A DNA stretch of 33,829 nucleotides from Deltaproteobacteria bacterium. Its GTDB lineage: Bacteria; Desulfobacterota; Desulfomonilia; Desulfomonilales; Desulfomonilaceae. Positions 16,133 through 25,466 of the stretch are shown here, in pieces (the first letter of the stretch is position 1; every line of letters starts with the position of its first letter). The notes beneath the pieces were generated by a model. That model saw only the letters and a list, made by a program, of their open reading frames with translations. It was not told where the DNA came from and searched no databases. The stretch covers positions 1 to 33,829 of the forward strand of contig JAMCYH010000301.1 in assembly GCA_023474025.1 (NCBI GenBank), written 5' to 3'. The translations under genes and the position numbers were made by a program.

Positions 16133-17494
16133 ATGGTTAAAAGAAGTTATAATTTTGTCGTTAACTTGGTGTTGTTTACTTTCATTCCTTTGATTGCCTG
16201 GGGCCTTGCATCGACCCCCGCGTCAGCCCAGGCTAATGCGACCGGGGAGGTCTACCCTGGGATCAATGCGCCGTGGACTGAACCGAAAAACGTCAACTTT
16301 AAAGGCACGATAACCATCGGCGATGCTAGTGATCTTACGGGACCAGCTGCGAAAAGCGTCTCCCAGATGTCCCAAGGACTGGCTGATTGGTTCAAATACC
16401 AAAATGAATTTCTCGGCGGTGTTAAGGGCTACAAGATCACGGCTGACGTCGTTGATACCAAATATGATTCGCAAAATGTTATTAACGCCTTTAATCGTTT
16501 CATCGACGAGGGCAAGGTGCTTATATACAGTGGCATGGCTTACACCATCCCGGCCAGCACCGAGATCGCCAATCGTCGAAAAGTGCCCACCATTGGTTCT
16601 TCGGGGTCCGTAACGCAGGCTCTCCTGCTCCCTGAAGATGAGGCCAAAAAAGACAATTACTTCTTCCAGATGAGTCCCGTTGTGGCGAGCAGAATGGCTA
16701 TCTTGGTCAAATTCTGCATGGATGACTGGAAAAAGAAGGGTAAAAAGGGCATTCCAAAATTTGGAACTTTCAACTGTGACACACAAAATGGACATGAGGC
16801 GGCTACGGCCACCAGGATTTATGCAGAGAAACTCGGTGGTCATTTCACCATTCACACTTTTCATTCCCCTAGCATCACCGACGCGAAGGCCCAGGTTACC
16901 GCTTTAAAGGAGGCGCAAGTTGATTATATTCTCAATGGACCCGATTACGATCAGCCTCTGACGGTTTTCGCTCTTGAACTGAAGCGTCAGAAAAGCGCCA
17001 GATGGAAGCCAATCTTCGCAGGCCACACTGATTTTGGGACCGCCTATATTGACACGGGGAATAATGCTTTCGAAGGGAATTACTGCTATGAGTACTGCCT
17101 CGATTGGACAGACACAGATAAGCCAATCATAGCATTCCTCCACGAAATCAATAAAAAATGGCACCCGAAAATCAGTCAACGCCCGTTCCTTTACCAGACC
17201 GGCGTCCAGGCCGGCATCGTCATTTCGGAAGTGTTCAAGCGAGCTATCGAAAAGTACGGAGATCCGAAAAATATCGATGGGGTGAAAATCAGGGAGGTCA
17301 TGGAGACCCTTAAGGATTTTGACCCGTTGGGCATTTCCGGAACTTTTACTTATATTCACGGTGACCATCAGGGTACTCACAGCCTGAGGATTGCAGAGTG
17401 CAAGGATAAACATCTCGTCCCGGTAACCAATTTTATACAGGCGGTACCTCTTGAGCTTACGGAAAGAGATGGGAAATACTGGCTCAAGGATTGA
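16133..17494 (+). CDS. livK: Periplasmic substrate-binding protein of a Liv/HAAT importer
   Basis: A 453-residue type I periplasmic binding protein. A signal peptide with a lysine/arginine start (MVKRSYN), a hydrophobic core and an Ala-x-Ala-type site at about residues 30-34 (PASAQA) predicts secretion. The mature protein begins with GTITIGDASDLTGPAAKSVS, the usual first strand and ligand loop of Peripla_BP_6 proteins. It captures the substrate for LivHM. HAAT binding proteins bind amino acids, aromatic acids, dicarboxylates, urea and other ligands; next to acyl-CoA ligases a carboxylic acid is likeliest. The gene is preceded by a GAAGGGA ribosome site. Confidence 0.92.
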   Translation: MVKRSYNFVVNLVLFTFIPLIAWGLASTPASAQANATGEVYPGINAPWTEPKNVNFKGTITIGDASDLTGPAAKSVSQMSQGLADWFKYQNEFLGGVKGYKITADVVDTKYDSQNVINAFNRFIDEGKVLIYSGMAYTIPASTEIANRRKVPTIGSSGSVTQALLLPEDEAKKDNYFFQMSPVVASRMAILVKFCMDDWKKKGKKGIPKFGTFNCDTQNGHEAATATRIYAEKLGGHFTIHTFHSPSITDAKAQVTALKEAQVDYILNGPDYDQPLTVFALELKRQKSARWKPIFAGHTDFGTAYIDTGNNAFEGNYCYEYCLDWTDTDKPIIAFLHEINKKWHPKISQRPFLYQTGVQAGIVISEVFKRAIEKYGDPKNIDGVKIREVMETLKDFDPLGISGTFTYIHGDHQGTHSLRIAECKDKHLVPVTNFIQAVPLELTERDGKYWLKD

Positions 17495-17816
17495 TTCGTG
17501 GCCTATCGGTCTTGGCTGGAAATTCGAGTGGCTTTAAGGCTGATGATTAGTTTGATTGGACTTTAGATTGCCCTTGTCTGGGTTGCTGCGCAGTTCGGGT
17601 TTCGAGGTGAGTGGCATCCCAGATATGTTATGGTTTCGTCACAAGTAATGTTCACAGACGAAAATTTAAAATCTGTTAGGTATTTTTTAAATTCCCATTG
17701 TGTGAATTGCTGCAACACATTTTGCAAGGTTGGGAGTTGAGTTCGAAGTTTAGGTTTAACAACTCCGATAATCGAAATCTAAAAACTGAAATTAATTCAC
17801 TGAAAGGAGGCTGTGA
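17495..17816. other. Intergenic stretch without a recognisable gene
   Basis: No open frame with coding character is seen here. The strand just before the next gene has a strong AAAGGAGG ribosome site. A promoter for the MaoC pair could lie here, but no convincing -35/-10 pair was found. Confidence 0.5.
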
Positions 17817-18257
17817 ATGAATCAGGCAGAATATAATAAACAGGCCGTTGACTGGCGATATATTAAGGAAGGCTCGGTAGTGGCCACGCTGGTATATGGC
17901 GTCCCTCTCACGGACGTTTACCATTTCGCCGCCGCCGCTGTTGAGGACCCTGATCCATGGTATATTGAAGACTCCCCTTTTGGAGGGCCAGTCGTTCCGC
18001 CTGGCTATTTTTATGGGGAATACCTTAGGCTGCTTGTTGTACCAAATTACCCAATGGGGGTTCTGAATTCACAACTGACTTTTGAATCAAAAGGTCCGAT
18101 ATTTCCTGGCGAGCAGGTAACCATAACTGGAACGGTCGATCGTTTGTTCAAAAAAAGAGACCGCCCATATTTAGACTTAGGTATTACCATCACAAAAGCC
18201 AATGGACAGATCGCCGGCCATGGGATAGTCACGTTGCTTTTGGAATTGGGGGATTGA
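17817..18257 (+). CDS. MaoC-fold (FAS1-like dehydratase N-type) protein, probably partner subunit
   Basis: A 146-residue hot-dog protein. YHFAAAAVEDPDPWYIED matches the MaoC N-type pattern in which the hydratase motif D-x-N-P-x-H has become DPDPWY, so the catalytic histidine is absent. GGPVVPPGYF follows, and SQLTFESKGPIFPGEQVTI is the usual central strand region. Paired small MaoC genes where one partner lost the catalytic residues are known (ChsH1/ChsH2, HadAB) and work as heteromeric enoyl-CoA hydratases. The neighbour 4 bases downstream is the likely active subunit. AAAGGAGG precedes the ATG. Confidence 0.75.
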   Translation: MNQAEYNKQAVDWRYIKEGSVVATLVYGVPLTDVYHFAAAAVEDPDPWYIEDSPFGGPVVPPGYFYGEYLRLLVVPNYPMGVLNSQLTFESKGPIFPGEQVTITGTVDRLFKKRDRPYLDLGITITKANGQIAGHGIVTLLLELGD

Positions 18258-18261
18258 TGAC

Positions 18262-18687
18262 ATGAGTGTAGATACGAGCGCTACCCAAGTGGGTTACCAA
18301 CTACCGCCTGTGGTGAAGAAGATCACTGAGAATTTATTGTGTAATTATTCAAGAAGGTACCCAGGCATCTTTATTGCGACTATTCACACCGACAGAGAAG
18401 CCGCTAGCAATTGGGGCTTTCCTGACCTCGTGCTCCAGGGCTCTCAGACTATGAATTTCTGTGCTGAACCCCTTTTTAAAGCTTACAGGGAACACTGGAT
18501 CAATGACTCGACCCTGTCAGTCAAATTCCTCAAGCCGGTTTTCGCTGACGAGATAATCACCATCAAAGGTACAGTTGTCGAAAGGCAAGAGACAGCCGAA
18601 GGGAGGATTGACCTCAAAATTGATGTTTGGGCCACAAACACATCAGGTAATAAGGTAATAACAGGGGAAGCTAGGGTAGTCATCTGA
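18262..18687 (+). CDS. MaoC-like hydratase, probable catalytic subunit
   Basis: A 141-residue hot-dog protein with ATIHTDREAASNWGFPDLVL, in which the histidine of the MaoC hydratase motif (usually NPIHxDxExA) is retained though the NP is changed to AT. FLKPVFADEIITIKGTV is the conserved strand after the active site. With the preceding protein it should form an enoyl-CoA hydratase, supplying the 3-hydroxyacyl-CoA for the dehydrogenase encoded upstream; no crotonase-type hydratase is seen in the cluster. Exact chain length is not readable. Confidence 0.75.
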   Translation: MSVDTSATQVGYQLPPVVKKITENLLCNYSRRYPGIFIATIHTDREAASNWGFPDLVLQGSQTMNFCAEPLFKAYREHWINDSTLSVKFLKPVFADEIITIKGTVVERQETAEGRIDLKIDVWATNTSGNKVITGEARVVI

Positions 18688-19104
18688 GAGGGCGCTATTA
18701 TATAGGAAATCGCTTGTCAAAATAGAAAAGCCCGATGAATGAAAAACATCATGAGCCGATTTGGTTTTTGCCGGATAAAACCGGGACAGGAGCTTAAATT
18801 GTTTGTAGAGCTAGGTCAAAAGATCTGACGCGCCAATTAATTCGGCACGGAAAGGACATGTTTGAACCCTATTCTCAGGGAGCGTATCATAAGCTAAATT
18901 GGAGTAAACATCATTTCACACGATGAGAGGTATGTCTACACTTAAATTTTCACGAAGGGACATGATCAAGATATTGCAATTGTAATGATTTTGTTTACGC
19001 GAGGGATATTTAAAAATCCCTAATGATAAATAAAATCGCCACTAATAATTGCTCTCAACTGTTCTAAACCGCTAGACCAACTTAATTCAGCGAAGGGAAA
19101 ATAC
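18688..19104 (+). promoter_or_regulatory. Gene-free stretch with an AT-rich palindrome upstream of the PaaK-like gene
   Basis: No coding frame is convincing here. The notable element is AGGGATATTTAAAAATCCCT (19002-19021), a 20-base palindrome with one mismatched pair, about 85 bases before the start of the next gene. It could be an operator or a short hairpin. The stretch is distinctly AT-rich, as is the gene that follows. Confidence 0.35.
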
Positions 19105-20379
19105 ATGACCAGTGAAAATGAGATTTTATTCCGTCATGAAGATCCTCTGGAAAAAATGCCGATTCCGGAGAGAGAAAGGATAATGGGAGAAAAATTGCAT
19201 AGGTTGGCAAGGCATGCCTATAAAAATGCGCCAGCCGTAAAAGAACGTTTCGATAAGGCTGACATCAACCCGGAAAATGTCCACTGTATTAAAGACCTAG
19301 AAAAATTGCCGGTGCTTAGAAAAGATGAATTAATCCAGTTACAAAAAAGTTCTCCACCTTTTGGAGGATATCTTGCCGTACCTATAGAAAAATTGGAGAG
19401 GGTCTTTCAATCACCTGGACCAATCAATGACCCGGAAAGGAAAATTTGGGCTGGGACTGATTTGACCAGTTTTGGAAAAGGCCAAATTGTTATGAATACT
19501 TGGTCGTACCATATAAGCCCTGGAGGATTTATGGTAGATCAGATGCTACGCAATATGGGATGTACTGTTTTTCCAGCAGGGCCAGGAAATACAGATTTGC
19601 AATTGGAAATCATGCAGAACCTCAGGGTTTCGGGATTTGTGGGGACGCCTTCTTTTCTCTACGCCATAATACAGAAGGCTGAAAAACGGGGGTTGGATTT
19701 CAAAAAGGACTTCAATCTAAAATGGGCTATGGTCTTTGGTGAAATGGGTGGCGCCTCGCTTAGGGAAATGTTCAAAGAAAAATACGGTATCTACTGCCTA
19801 GGTGGCGATGCATATGCAACAGCTGATATAGGATTTATGGCTTTTTCTTGCGACAGGAATGTTGGGATGCATGTTAGTACTGATGTCATAGTGGAAATCG
19901 TGAATCCAAACACCGGGGAAGTCCTCGGCCCAAATGAAGTCGGTGAAGTGGTAGTAACTCCATTTGACGAAGTATATCCTTTGATACGTTTCGGTACTGG
20001 AGACTTGTCCACTTTAATCATAGAACCCTGTGAGTGCGGCAGGACAACCCCAAGATTACCGAAGATTATGGGAAGGTCTGGGGATGCAGTTAGAGTACGT
20101 GGCATGTTTGTTCATCCCAATCAAACTAACGAAGTTGTATCAAAGTTTCCAGAGATCGCGTCATATCAGTTAGTTGTAACTAGGGCCCAAAATAGAGATG
20201 AAATGACTATGTTGATAGAATTAAATTATCAACATCTAGCTGATAAAGATAAGTGGTTGGAAGATCTGGATAAAAGCTTCAGAGATGTCTGTAAGGTAAA
20301 ATTCGACAACTTGAGTTTTGTCACCAAAGGAACTGTTCCCGTCGGAGCTGCACGAATAATAGATAAAAGGATTTATTAA
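19105..20379 (+). CDS. Phenylacetate-CoA ligase-like (PaaK family) protein with altered P-loop
   Basis: A 424-residue protein of PaaK length. Family features are LVVTRAQNRDEMTMLIEL near the C-terminus, ECGRTTPRLPKIMGRSGDAVRVRGM, YPLIRFGTGDLS and a GGDAYATADIGF in the acceptor region. The usual phosphate-binding SSGTTGxP of PaaK is replaced by QSPGPINDPERKIW (near residue 98), so ATP binding may differ; similar SPGPI variants occur in other anaerobes' PaaK-like proteins as far as I recall. It may activate an aryl or other carboxylic acid, or have another role. GAAGGGA precedes the ATG. The gene is visibly more AT-rich than the operon before it. Confidence 0.82.
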   Translation: MTSENEILFRHEDPLEKMPIPERERIMGEKLHRLARHAYKNAPAVKERFDKADINPENVHCIKDLEKLPVLRKDELIQLQKSSPPFGGYLAVPIEKLERVFQSPGPINDPERKIWAGTDLTSFGKGQIVMNTWSYHISPGGFMVDQMLRNMGCTVFPAGPGNTDLQLEIMQNLRVSGFVGTPSFLYAIIQKAEKRGLDFKKDFNLKWAMVFGEMGGASLREMFKEKYGIYCLGGDAYATADIGFMAFSCDRNVGMHVSTDVIVEIVNPNTGEVLGPNEVGEVVVTPFDEVYPLIRFGTGDLSTLIIEPCECGRTTPRLPKIMGRSGDAVRVRGMFVHPNQTNEVVSKFPEIASYQLVVTRAQNRDEMTMLIELNYQHLADKDKWLEDLDKSFRDVCKVKFDNLSFVTKGTVPVGAARIIDKRIY

Positions 20380-20427
20380 ACGACGGTAACGGTTTTGAAA
20401 ACAAATGGTTCAGAAAATCGTTTCTCA

Positions 20428-21957
20428 TTAATAGAGATGGTCTAACGACTTGAGAAGCTTTTTGTCAATTTTACCTGAAGAAGTTTTCGGAATTTCATCA
20501 AGAAAATCAACTAATTTTGGAGCCTTGTAACTAGCAATATGTTGTTTGCAATATTCAATTATTTCCTTTTCAGTAGCCTTTTGCCCCGTTTTAAGAACCA
20601 CCATGGCCTTGACCGCTTCCCCCCATTTAAGGTGCTTTACACCAATAACAGCCGCCTCTTTTATCTTAGAGTGGGCAAAAAGCACTTCCTCTACCTCTCT
20701 TGGGTAAATGTTTTCCCCTCCGCTAATAATGATGTCCTTGAGCCGCCCGACGATAGAAAGGTATCCGTCCTGGTCTAGCATCCCGAGATCACCAGTATGC
20801 AACCATCCGTCACGTAACACTCGTCTGGTCTCTTCTGGATCTCTATGGTACCCTGCCATAATATTTGGACCTTTACAGATAATTTCGCCAACCTGGTTTA
20901 TTGAAACATCATGGCCTGTTCCGTCCACAACTCGTATTCGAGTGAAGGGAAGTCCCTTCCCTACACTTTGTGGCTTACTCAACCAGTCGTCCGCGTCTAG
21001 GATCGAGATATTGCAGGTGGCCTCGGTAGCGCCATAGACATCCAGCACCCCCTTTATATTTGGGAAAAAGCGGACAATATCTTCCTTGGTTTCTGTTGGA
21101 CAAATGGAGGCGCCAACTGAGCAAGATACCACAGAACTCACATCATACCTTTCTAGATCCGGGGACTCGAAAAGAATGTGGTACAACGATGGAGCAGCCG
21201 AAACTACTGTCACCTTATGTTGCTCAATCAGTTTCATCATATTTTGCGAATCGAACTCTTTCATCACTACCACCTTGGCACCGACTGTAATCTTTGGGGT
21301 CAGATGACTGTTAAGGCCAGCAGCATGGTACAGAGGTCCTACCAGTAATAGTACGTCTTTGTCAGAGTCTCTCCGAGTTAGCAGGCAGTTCATGACATTC
21401 CAGAGGACGTTGCCATGAGAAAGGATGACACCCTTTGGTTTACCAGTCGTTCCAGATGTGTATAGGAGTTGGCAAGCATCACTTTCAGAAACACTAGCGC
21501 CTGGAGCCGTGTCACTAGAACCCTCTAAAATCTGTTCGTAATTCAAAGAGCAAGGATGTAATACTCCACTGGCCTGAATTAGGAGATTAATTGAACAAAC
21601 ATCATTGAGATATTCCACTGCTCCACTAAATTCATGACCAAAGATTAGAGTCTTGGCTCCAGAATGAAGGATCAAATGTTCCAATTCTGTCTTTTGCAGC
21701 CTACAATTTAGAGGAGCGAATATGGCTCCAATTTTTGCACATGACCAATAGACCTCTATTTGAAAATTGGAATTCTTCATGAGCGTCGCGACGACGTCAC
21801 CCTTTCGTACTCCTCTCTCACTCATGAAATTAGCTAGGCGATTGACCCGACTGTTTAAATCGCTATAGGTGTAGTCGCGGCGTTCGTAAGACAATGCAAT
21901 TTTGTCGGCAAATCTGTTAGCAGCGTTTTCAAGGAGATAGCCTACCGTCATTCTCAT
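20428..21957 (-). CDS. AMP-dependent acyl-CoA ligase (medium/long-chain or aryl type)
   Basis: A 509-residue adenylate-forming ligase. The P-loop LLYTSGTTGKPKGVILSHGN is at residues 164-183, YGATEATCN is the A5 motif, DGWLHTGDLGMLDQDGYLSI carries the adenylate Asp, and the C-terminal KTSSGKIDKK includes the catalytic Lys at about 496. Length fits FadD/FcsA-type ligases. It lies on the strand of the glycyl radical enzyme operon but 1.1 kb downstream, and converges with the PaaK-like gene 48 bases away. GGAGGA precedes the ATG at 21957. Substrate unknown. Confidence 0.92.
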   Translation of the reverse strand: MRMTVGYLLENAANRFADKIALSYERRDYTYSDLNSRVNRLANFMSERGVRKGDVVATLMKNSNFQIEVYWSCAKIGAIFAPLNCRLQKTELEHLILHSGAKTLIFGHEFSGAVEYLNDVCSINLLIQASGVLHPCSLNYEQILEGSSDTAPGASVSESDACQLLYTSGTTGKPKGVILSHGNVLWNVMNCLLTRRDSDKDVLLLVGPLYHAAGLNSHLTPKITVGAKVVVMKEFDSQNMMKLIEQHKVTVVSAAPSLYHILFESPDLERYDVSSVVSCSVGASICPTETKEDIVRFFPNIKGVLDVYGATEATCNISILDADDWLSKPQSVGKGLPFTRIRVVDGTGHDVSINQVGEIICKGPNIMAGYHRDPEETRRVLRDGWLHTGDLGMLDQDGYLSIVGRLKDIIISGGENIYPREVEEVLFAHSKIKEAAVIGVKHLKWGEAVKAMVVLKTGQKATEKEIIEYCKQHIASYKAPKLVDFLDEIPKTSSGKIDKKLLKSLDHLY

Positions 21958-23055
21958 TTTCGATCCTCCGGAAAGGAAATAAGATCCGATGCTCTGGATC
22001 TCACAAAATTCAAAACTATTTTGGAAAATTGGCTTTGGGGCCTTGAATTTTGGTTAATGCTTCGGAAATCTCTAGTATCCACTTTAAAATAGGTGCCTAT
22101 CAACCCATCAGTGTGTCGAACATGGGTATGAAATTTATTATCTCTCATCCCGTAAGAATGGGTCTGTAAAAGTCATGGCCATACAAAAAACTCCGACCAT
22201 TTGTCTGTAATGATCTACGACTCTTGAACCTCCGGCAAAGTTTTTTAATCTCCCAAATTCCAAGTTATAAGTCCGCAAGGCCGAAACTCTTGACAAGCCC
22301 GATGAATTTCGCATCTTCTACTAAATTCCCCAGGAACCGTATGTCTGGTGATCCAACAAATGGCGCTATCGATGAGGCAGACTCGACACGAACTTTGTGG
22401 TTGACCTCCTCCACGCTAGAAATTAGCCTTAGACGATATCAATTGGTTATATTGCTAATCGCACTCTGTTCTCGTTCTGCGACGGTTAGAGTTTAGAAAG
22501 GTTTGCCGGTCACAGCCTTGAGCTAATAATCATTCCAAAACTGTATCGAACTTACCCTAAAATTCTAGTAATACCCGCATGGACATAAGGGGACTCAAAA
22601 CCTTTTTCAATTGCTTCCGAATGATACGTGTGCCTCCATCATCTCTCACCAGATTTGAACATGGCTACCAAATCCAGCGTCACGAGAAAGAAAATTATTT
22701 TACCACGGGCAGAACAATCTGCGCCCCCAGCGTGCGGGTTCCAAATAGCCCGATATCTTTAAGCTACAGCCAAAACAATTCGTAAATCCTTACTCTACTA
22801 AGATAGCCCCCGTACGACTAACGCACCGGAGTGTTTTCCCTGCATTTATCCTCAGGGTAAGAATTTCTCCTAGGCCGCTTTTAAATTGCGTTCGATTTGC
22901 TCAACTATTCTTGTTTCAGGAATTGGATAGCTGATTCCAATCGGATCCTAAACATGATAGCCTGTTCACTTTATCGCGTTGTGTAAAATGCTGCGAAGTC
23001 TCATCACCAATTGATCACAGTACCATAGAGATTTTTAGCCTTCTTGGAACCTTTC
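21958..23055. other. 1.1-kb gap with possible decayed coding fragments
   Basis: No intact gene is seen. On the minus strand several short open stretches have protein-like composition but change frame: a run near 22880-22960 with ISYPIPETRIVEQIERNLKA, one near 22555-22630 with HSEAIEKGFESPYVHAG, and an open frame from a GTG at 22414 to 22265 with APFVGSPDIRFLGNLVED. These may be remains of one or more genes between the Liv operon and the acyl-CoA ligase. No family is assigned. Confidence 0.3.
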
Positions 23056-23760
23056 CTAGAGACCGAGATAAGCCTTCCTAACTCTGTCATCATGAAGGAG
23101 ACTTTGCCCCTTACCTTGCATGGTGATTCTTCCCTCACTTAACACATAAGCCCTATCAGATATACTCAACGCTATGTTTGTATTTTGCTCAACTAGCAGG
23201 ATAGTTTTGCCTTGGCGATGTATACTAAGGATAATCTCGAAAATCTCTCCAACTACAATTGGCGCTAGCCCCAAAGAAGGTTCGTCTAAAATCAATAATT
23301 CGGGATCGGACATCAAACCTCTAGCCAAAGCCAGCATTTGCTGTTCCCCGCCCGAAAGTTTTCCGGCTGCTCGCATCTTGATTGAAGCCAAAACCGGGAA
23401 ATATGCAAATACCTTCTCAAGATTGGTTTTGCGCTGCTTTCGAGCTGAGGGGATATGAGAACCGAGTTCCAGGTTTTCCAAAACCGTCATGAGCGGAAAA
23501 ACGCAACGCCCTTCTGGAACTAACGATACCCTCATTTCTGAAATTTTGTGTGCCGGCAAATGCTCTATGCTGATACCTTTGAACAAGATAGATCCCCTTC
23601 GGGGGTGAACCAATCCAACCACAGATTTTAAAATGGTAGTTTTCCCTGCTCCGTTGTTTCCAACTATAGCGACTATCTCCTTCTCCCCGACCTCAAACGA
23701 GATACCAGACAGTACCTGGGAATCTCCATAATAACTATCTATAGCGTCAACCTTTAACAA
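23056..23760 (-). CDS. livF: LivF-type ABC transporter ATPase (second system)
   Basis: A LivF of about 234 residues. Walker A GNNGAGKTT, signature KLSGGEQQMLALARGLMSDP, Walker B LLILDEPSLGLAP and VEQN are present. The start is set at TTG 23760, because AAGGAG lies exactly 7 bases upstream and the protein then begins LLKVDAIDSYYG like other LivF proteins; an upstream ATG at 23790 would add ten residues without a ribosome site. The gene overlaps the livG end by 14 bases. It supplies one of the two ATPases of the importer encoded in the glycyl radical enzyme operon. Confidence 0.9.
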   Translation of the reverse strand: MLKVDAIDSYYGDSQVLSGISFEVGEKEIVAIVGNNGAGKTTILKSVVGLVHPRRGSILFKGISIEHLPAHKISEMRVSLVPEGRCVFPLMTVLENLELGSHIPSARKQRKTNLEKVFAYFPVLASIKMRAAGKLSGGEQQMLALARGLMSDPELLILDEPSLGLAPIVVGEIFEIILSIHRQGKTILLVEQNTNIALSISDRAYVLSEGRITMQGKGQSLLHDDRVRKAYLGL

Positions 23761-24487
23761 ATTGATTCTCCTTACCGAGATAGGCCTCAATTACCTGCAA
23801 GTCTTCCACAACCTCAACCGGCGAGCCCTCAGCGATTTTTGCCCCATGGTTCAGGACCACCATACGTTCCGCCAACCCCATGACAGCACGCATTAGATGT
23901 TCGACAAATAGCAAAGTCACACCATTTGATTGGATCCTCTTTAGCAATTTTATCATTTCTTCAACCTCTGAAGGGTTAAGACCGCCCATTACTTCATCCA
24001 AGAGCAGCATGTGTGGTTCTGTTGCAATGGCTTTGCAAAGCTCCAATCGTTTTTTGTAAGGCAGTGTCAATTCAGTGACTGGCGTGTCCCACTTCTGTTC
24101 CATCCCCATCGAATGAATTACTGACATGGCCATCTCACGGGCCTTTTTCAATGGATAGCTATTCTTTTTACCATAAATGCTGCCAACCATTACGTTCTCC
24201 AATACCGTCATCTTGGGAAATGGCTTGGCGATCTGAAACGTCCTCCCTATCCCCTTTCTACATATTTGGTAGGGCTTAAGACCCGTGATTTGACAATCTC
24301 TAAACAGGATATGGCCAGAGTAAGGGCTGAATACCCCGCAAATCAGATTGAACATGGTCGTTTTCCCTGAACCGTTTGGTCCAATCAGCGCTAGAATCTC
24401 TCCTTCGTGGATGTCAAATGAAACTCCAGCGATAGCCATTACTCCACCGAATTTCATATAGACGTCTTTGACTTGCAGCAGTGGCAT
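23747..24487 (-). CDS. livG: LivG-type ABC transporter ATPase (second system)
   Basis: A 246-residue intact LivG. Walker A GPNGSGKTT is at residues 36-44, the LivG-type ELTLPYKKRLELCKAIATEP takes the place of the ABC signature, and Walker B is MLLLDEVMGGLNP followed by VEHLMRAVMGLAERMVVL. AAGGAGGT lies 9 bases before the ATG. It pairs with the following LivF. Its intactness contrasts with the broken livG of the plus-strand system. Confidence 0.94.
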   Translation of the reverse strand: MPLLQVKDVYMKFGGVMAIAGVSFDIHEGEILALIGPNGSGKTTMFNLICGVFSPYSGHILFRDCQITGLKPYQICRKGIGRTFQIAKPFPKMTVLENVMVGSIYGKKNSYPLKKAREMAMSVIHSMGMEQKWDTPVTELTLPYKKRLELCKAIATEPHMLLLDEVMGGLNPSEVEEMIKLLKRIQSNGVTLLFVEHLMRAVMGLAERMVVLNHGAKIAEGSPVEVVEDLQVIEAYLGKENQFVKG

Positions 24488-24494
24488 TGTTTGC

Positions 24495-25415
24495 TTACCT
24501 CCTTGCCAACCGTTGCGCCCATCCTACGATTCCTTCAGGCAGAAAAAGCACAAATGCAACGAGGATGCACCCGTAAGCGATAAGGTAACCACTGCCAAAA
24601 TAAATTCTAAAAACTTCTCCAGCGGATGTAAGGACAAATGATCCGATGACAGGACCCAATATTGTGTACAGGCCCCCGACGAGAGGCATGATCTGGGCGT
24701 CAAGCGAAATATGCAAACCGAACACGGTGTAAGGGTCAATAAAAGAGATGTAATGGGCAAAAATCCCGCCAGCCACTCCGGTCATGAATGCGCTTACGCT
24801 GAAAGCAATTATTTTGAATTTCAACGGATTTACGCCCAGCATTCCCGCAGCTTCCTCGTCATCGTGAACGGCGGCAAAAGCGTAGTACAGCTTCGATTTC
24901 CTGATTGCGTAAGCGCAGGTCAAAGAAAGTAATGAAACAAAAAGGACCAAATAAAAACAGGCTATCTTCTCATACCCCACCCCGCCGAATATGGGGGGCA
25001 CCCTTATGCCTTCTGCGCCATCGGCAATACTTGGAACCATGATTACAAGGACTTTCAGTACTTCTGCAAACGCAAGTGTTACGATAGCTATCGCCCAAAC
25101 CGTCATCCTGCAACATATCACTCCGAGAATGACAGCGAATAAGGCGGCGATAATGCCTCCTACCAATATGTCCAAGGGAACTATCGGCATGAATTTTTCG
25201 CACAATGCGCCGCAGGTATATGCGCCAACCCCGAAAAATCCAGCGTGACCCAAAGAAATCTGGTGCGTCAAAAGCAAAATGTTCCAACTGGTCGCAACGA
25301 TTAGAGAGATCAAAGTCAATATCACGATGTGCAACGAATGTGGCCCAAGAAATATAGGCAAACAACACATTAGCCCCACGGCTAAGGTTACCACTAGGAC
25401 GTATATTGATTTCAT
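24495..25415 (-). CDS. livM: LivM-type ABC transporter permease (second system)
   Basis: A permease of about 306 residues with eight to ten hydrophobic segments. QISLGHAGFFGVGAYTCGAL and the coupling loop KLYYAFAAVHDDEEAAGMLG identify LivM; FAHYISFIDPYTVFGLHIS follows. The start at ATG 25415 (MKSIYVLVVTL) puts the first membrane helix at the N-terminus; a GTG at 25451 would add twelve polar residues and neither start has a good ribosome site. It forms the membrane channel with LivH. Confidence 0.9.
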   Translation of the reverse strand: MKSIYVLVVTLAVGLMCCLPIFLGPHSLHIVILTLISLIVATSWNILLLTHQISLGHAGFFGVGAYTCGALCEKFMPIVPLDILVGGIIAALFAVILGVICCRMTVWAIAIVTLAFAEVLKVLVIMVPSIADGAEGIRVPPIFGGVGYEKIACFYLVLFVSLLSLTCAYAIRKSKLYYAFAAVHDDEEAAGMLGVNPLKFKIIAFSVSAFMTGVAGGIFAHYISFIDPYTVFGLHISLDAQIMPLVGGLYTILGPVIGSFVLTSAGEVFRIYFGSGYLIAYGCILVAFVLFLPEGIVGWAQRLARR

Positions 25416-25466
25416 TTGGGCACCCACTTGATTTCTGTTATTTGTTGCCACGGGCCCGGACCATTT

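Noticed and set aside
16223-16864. Minus-strand ORF of 213 codons inside the binding-protein gene
   Set aside because: Antisense to a clear livK with a good signal peptide; no ribosome site or family pattern.
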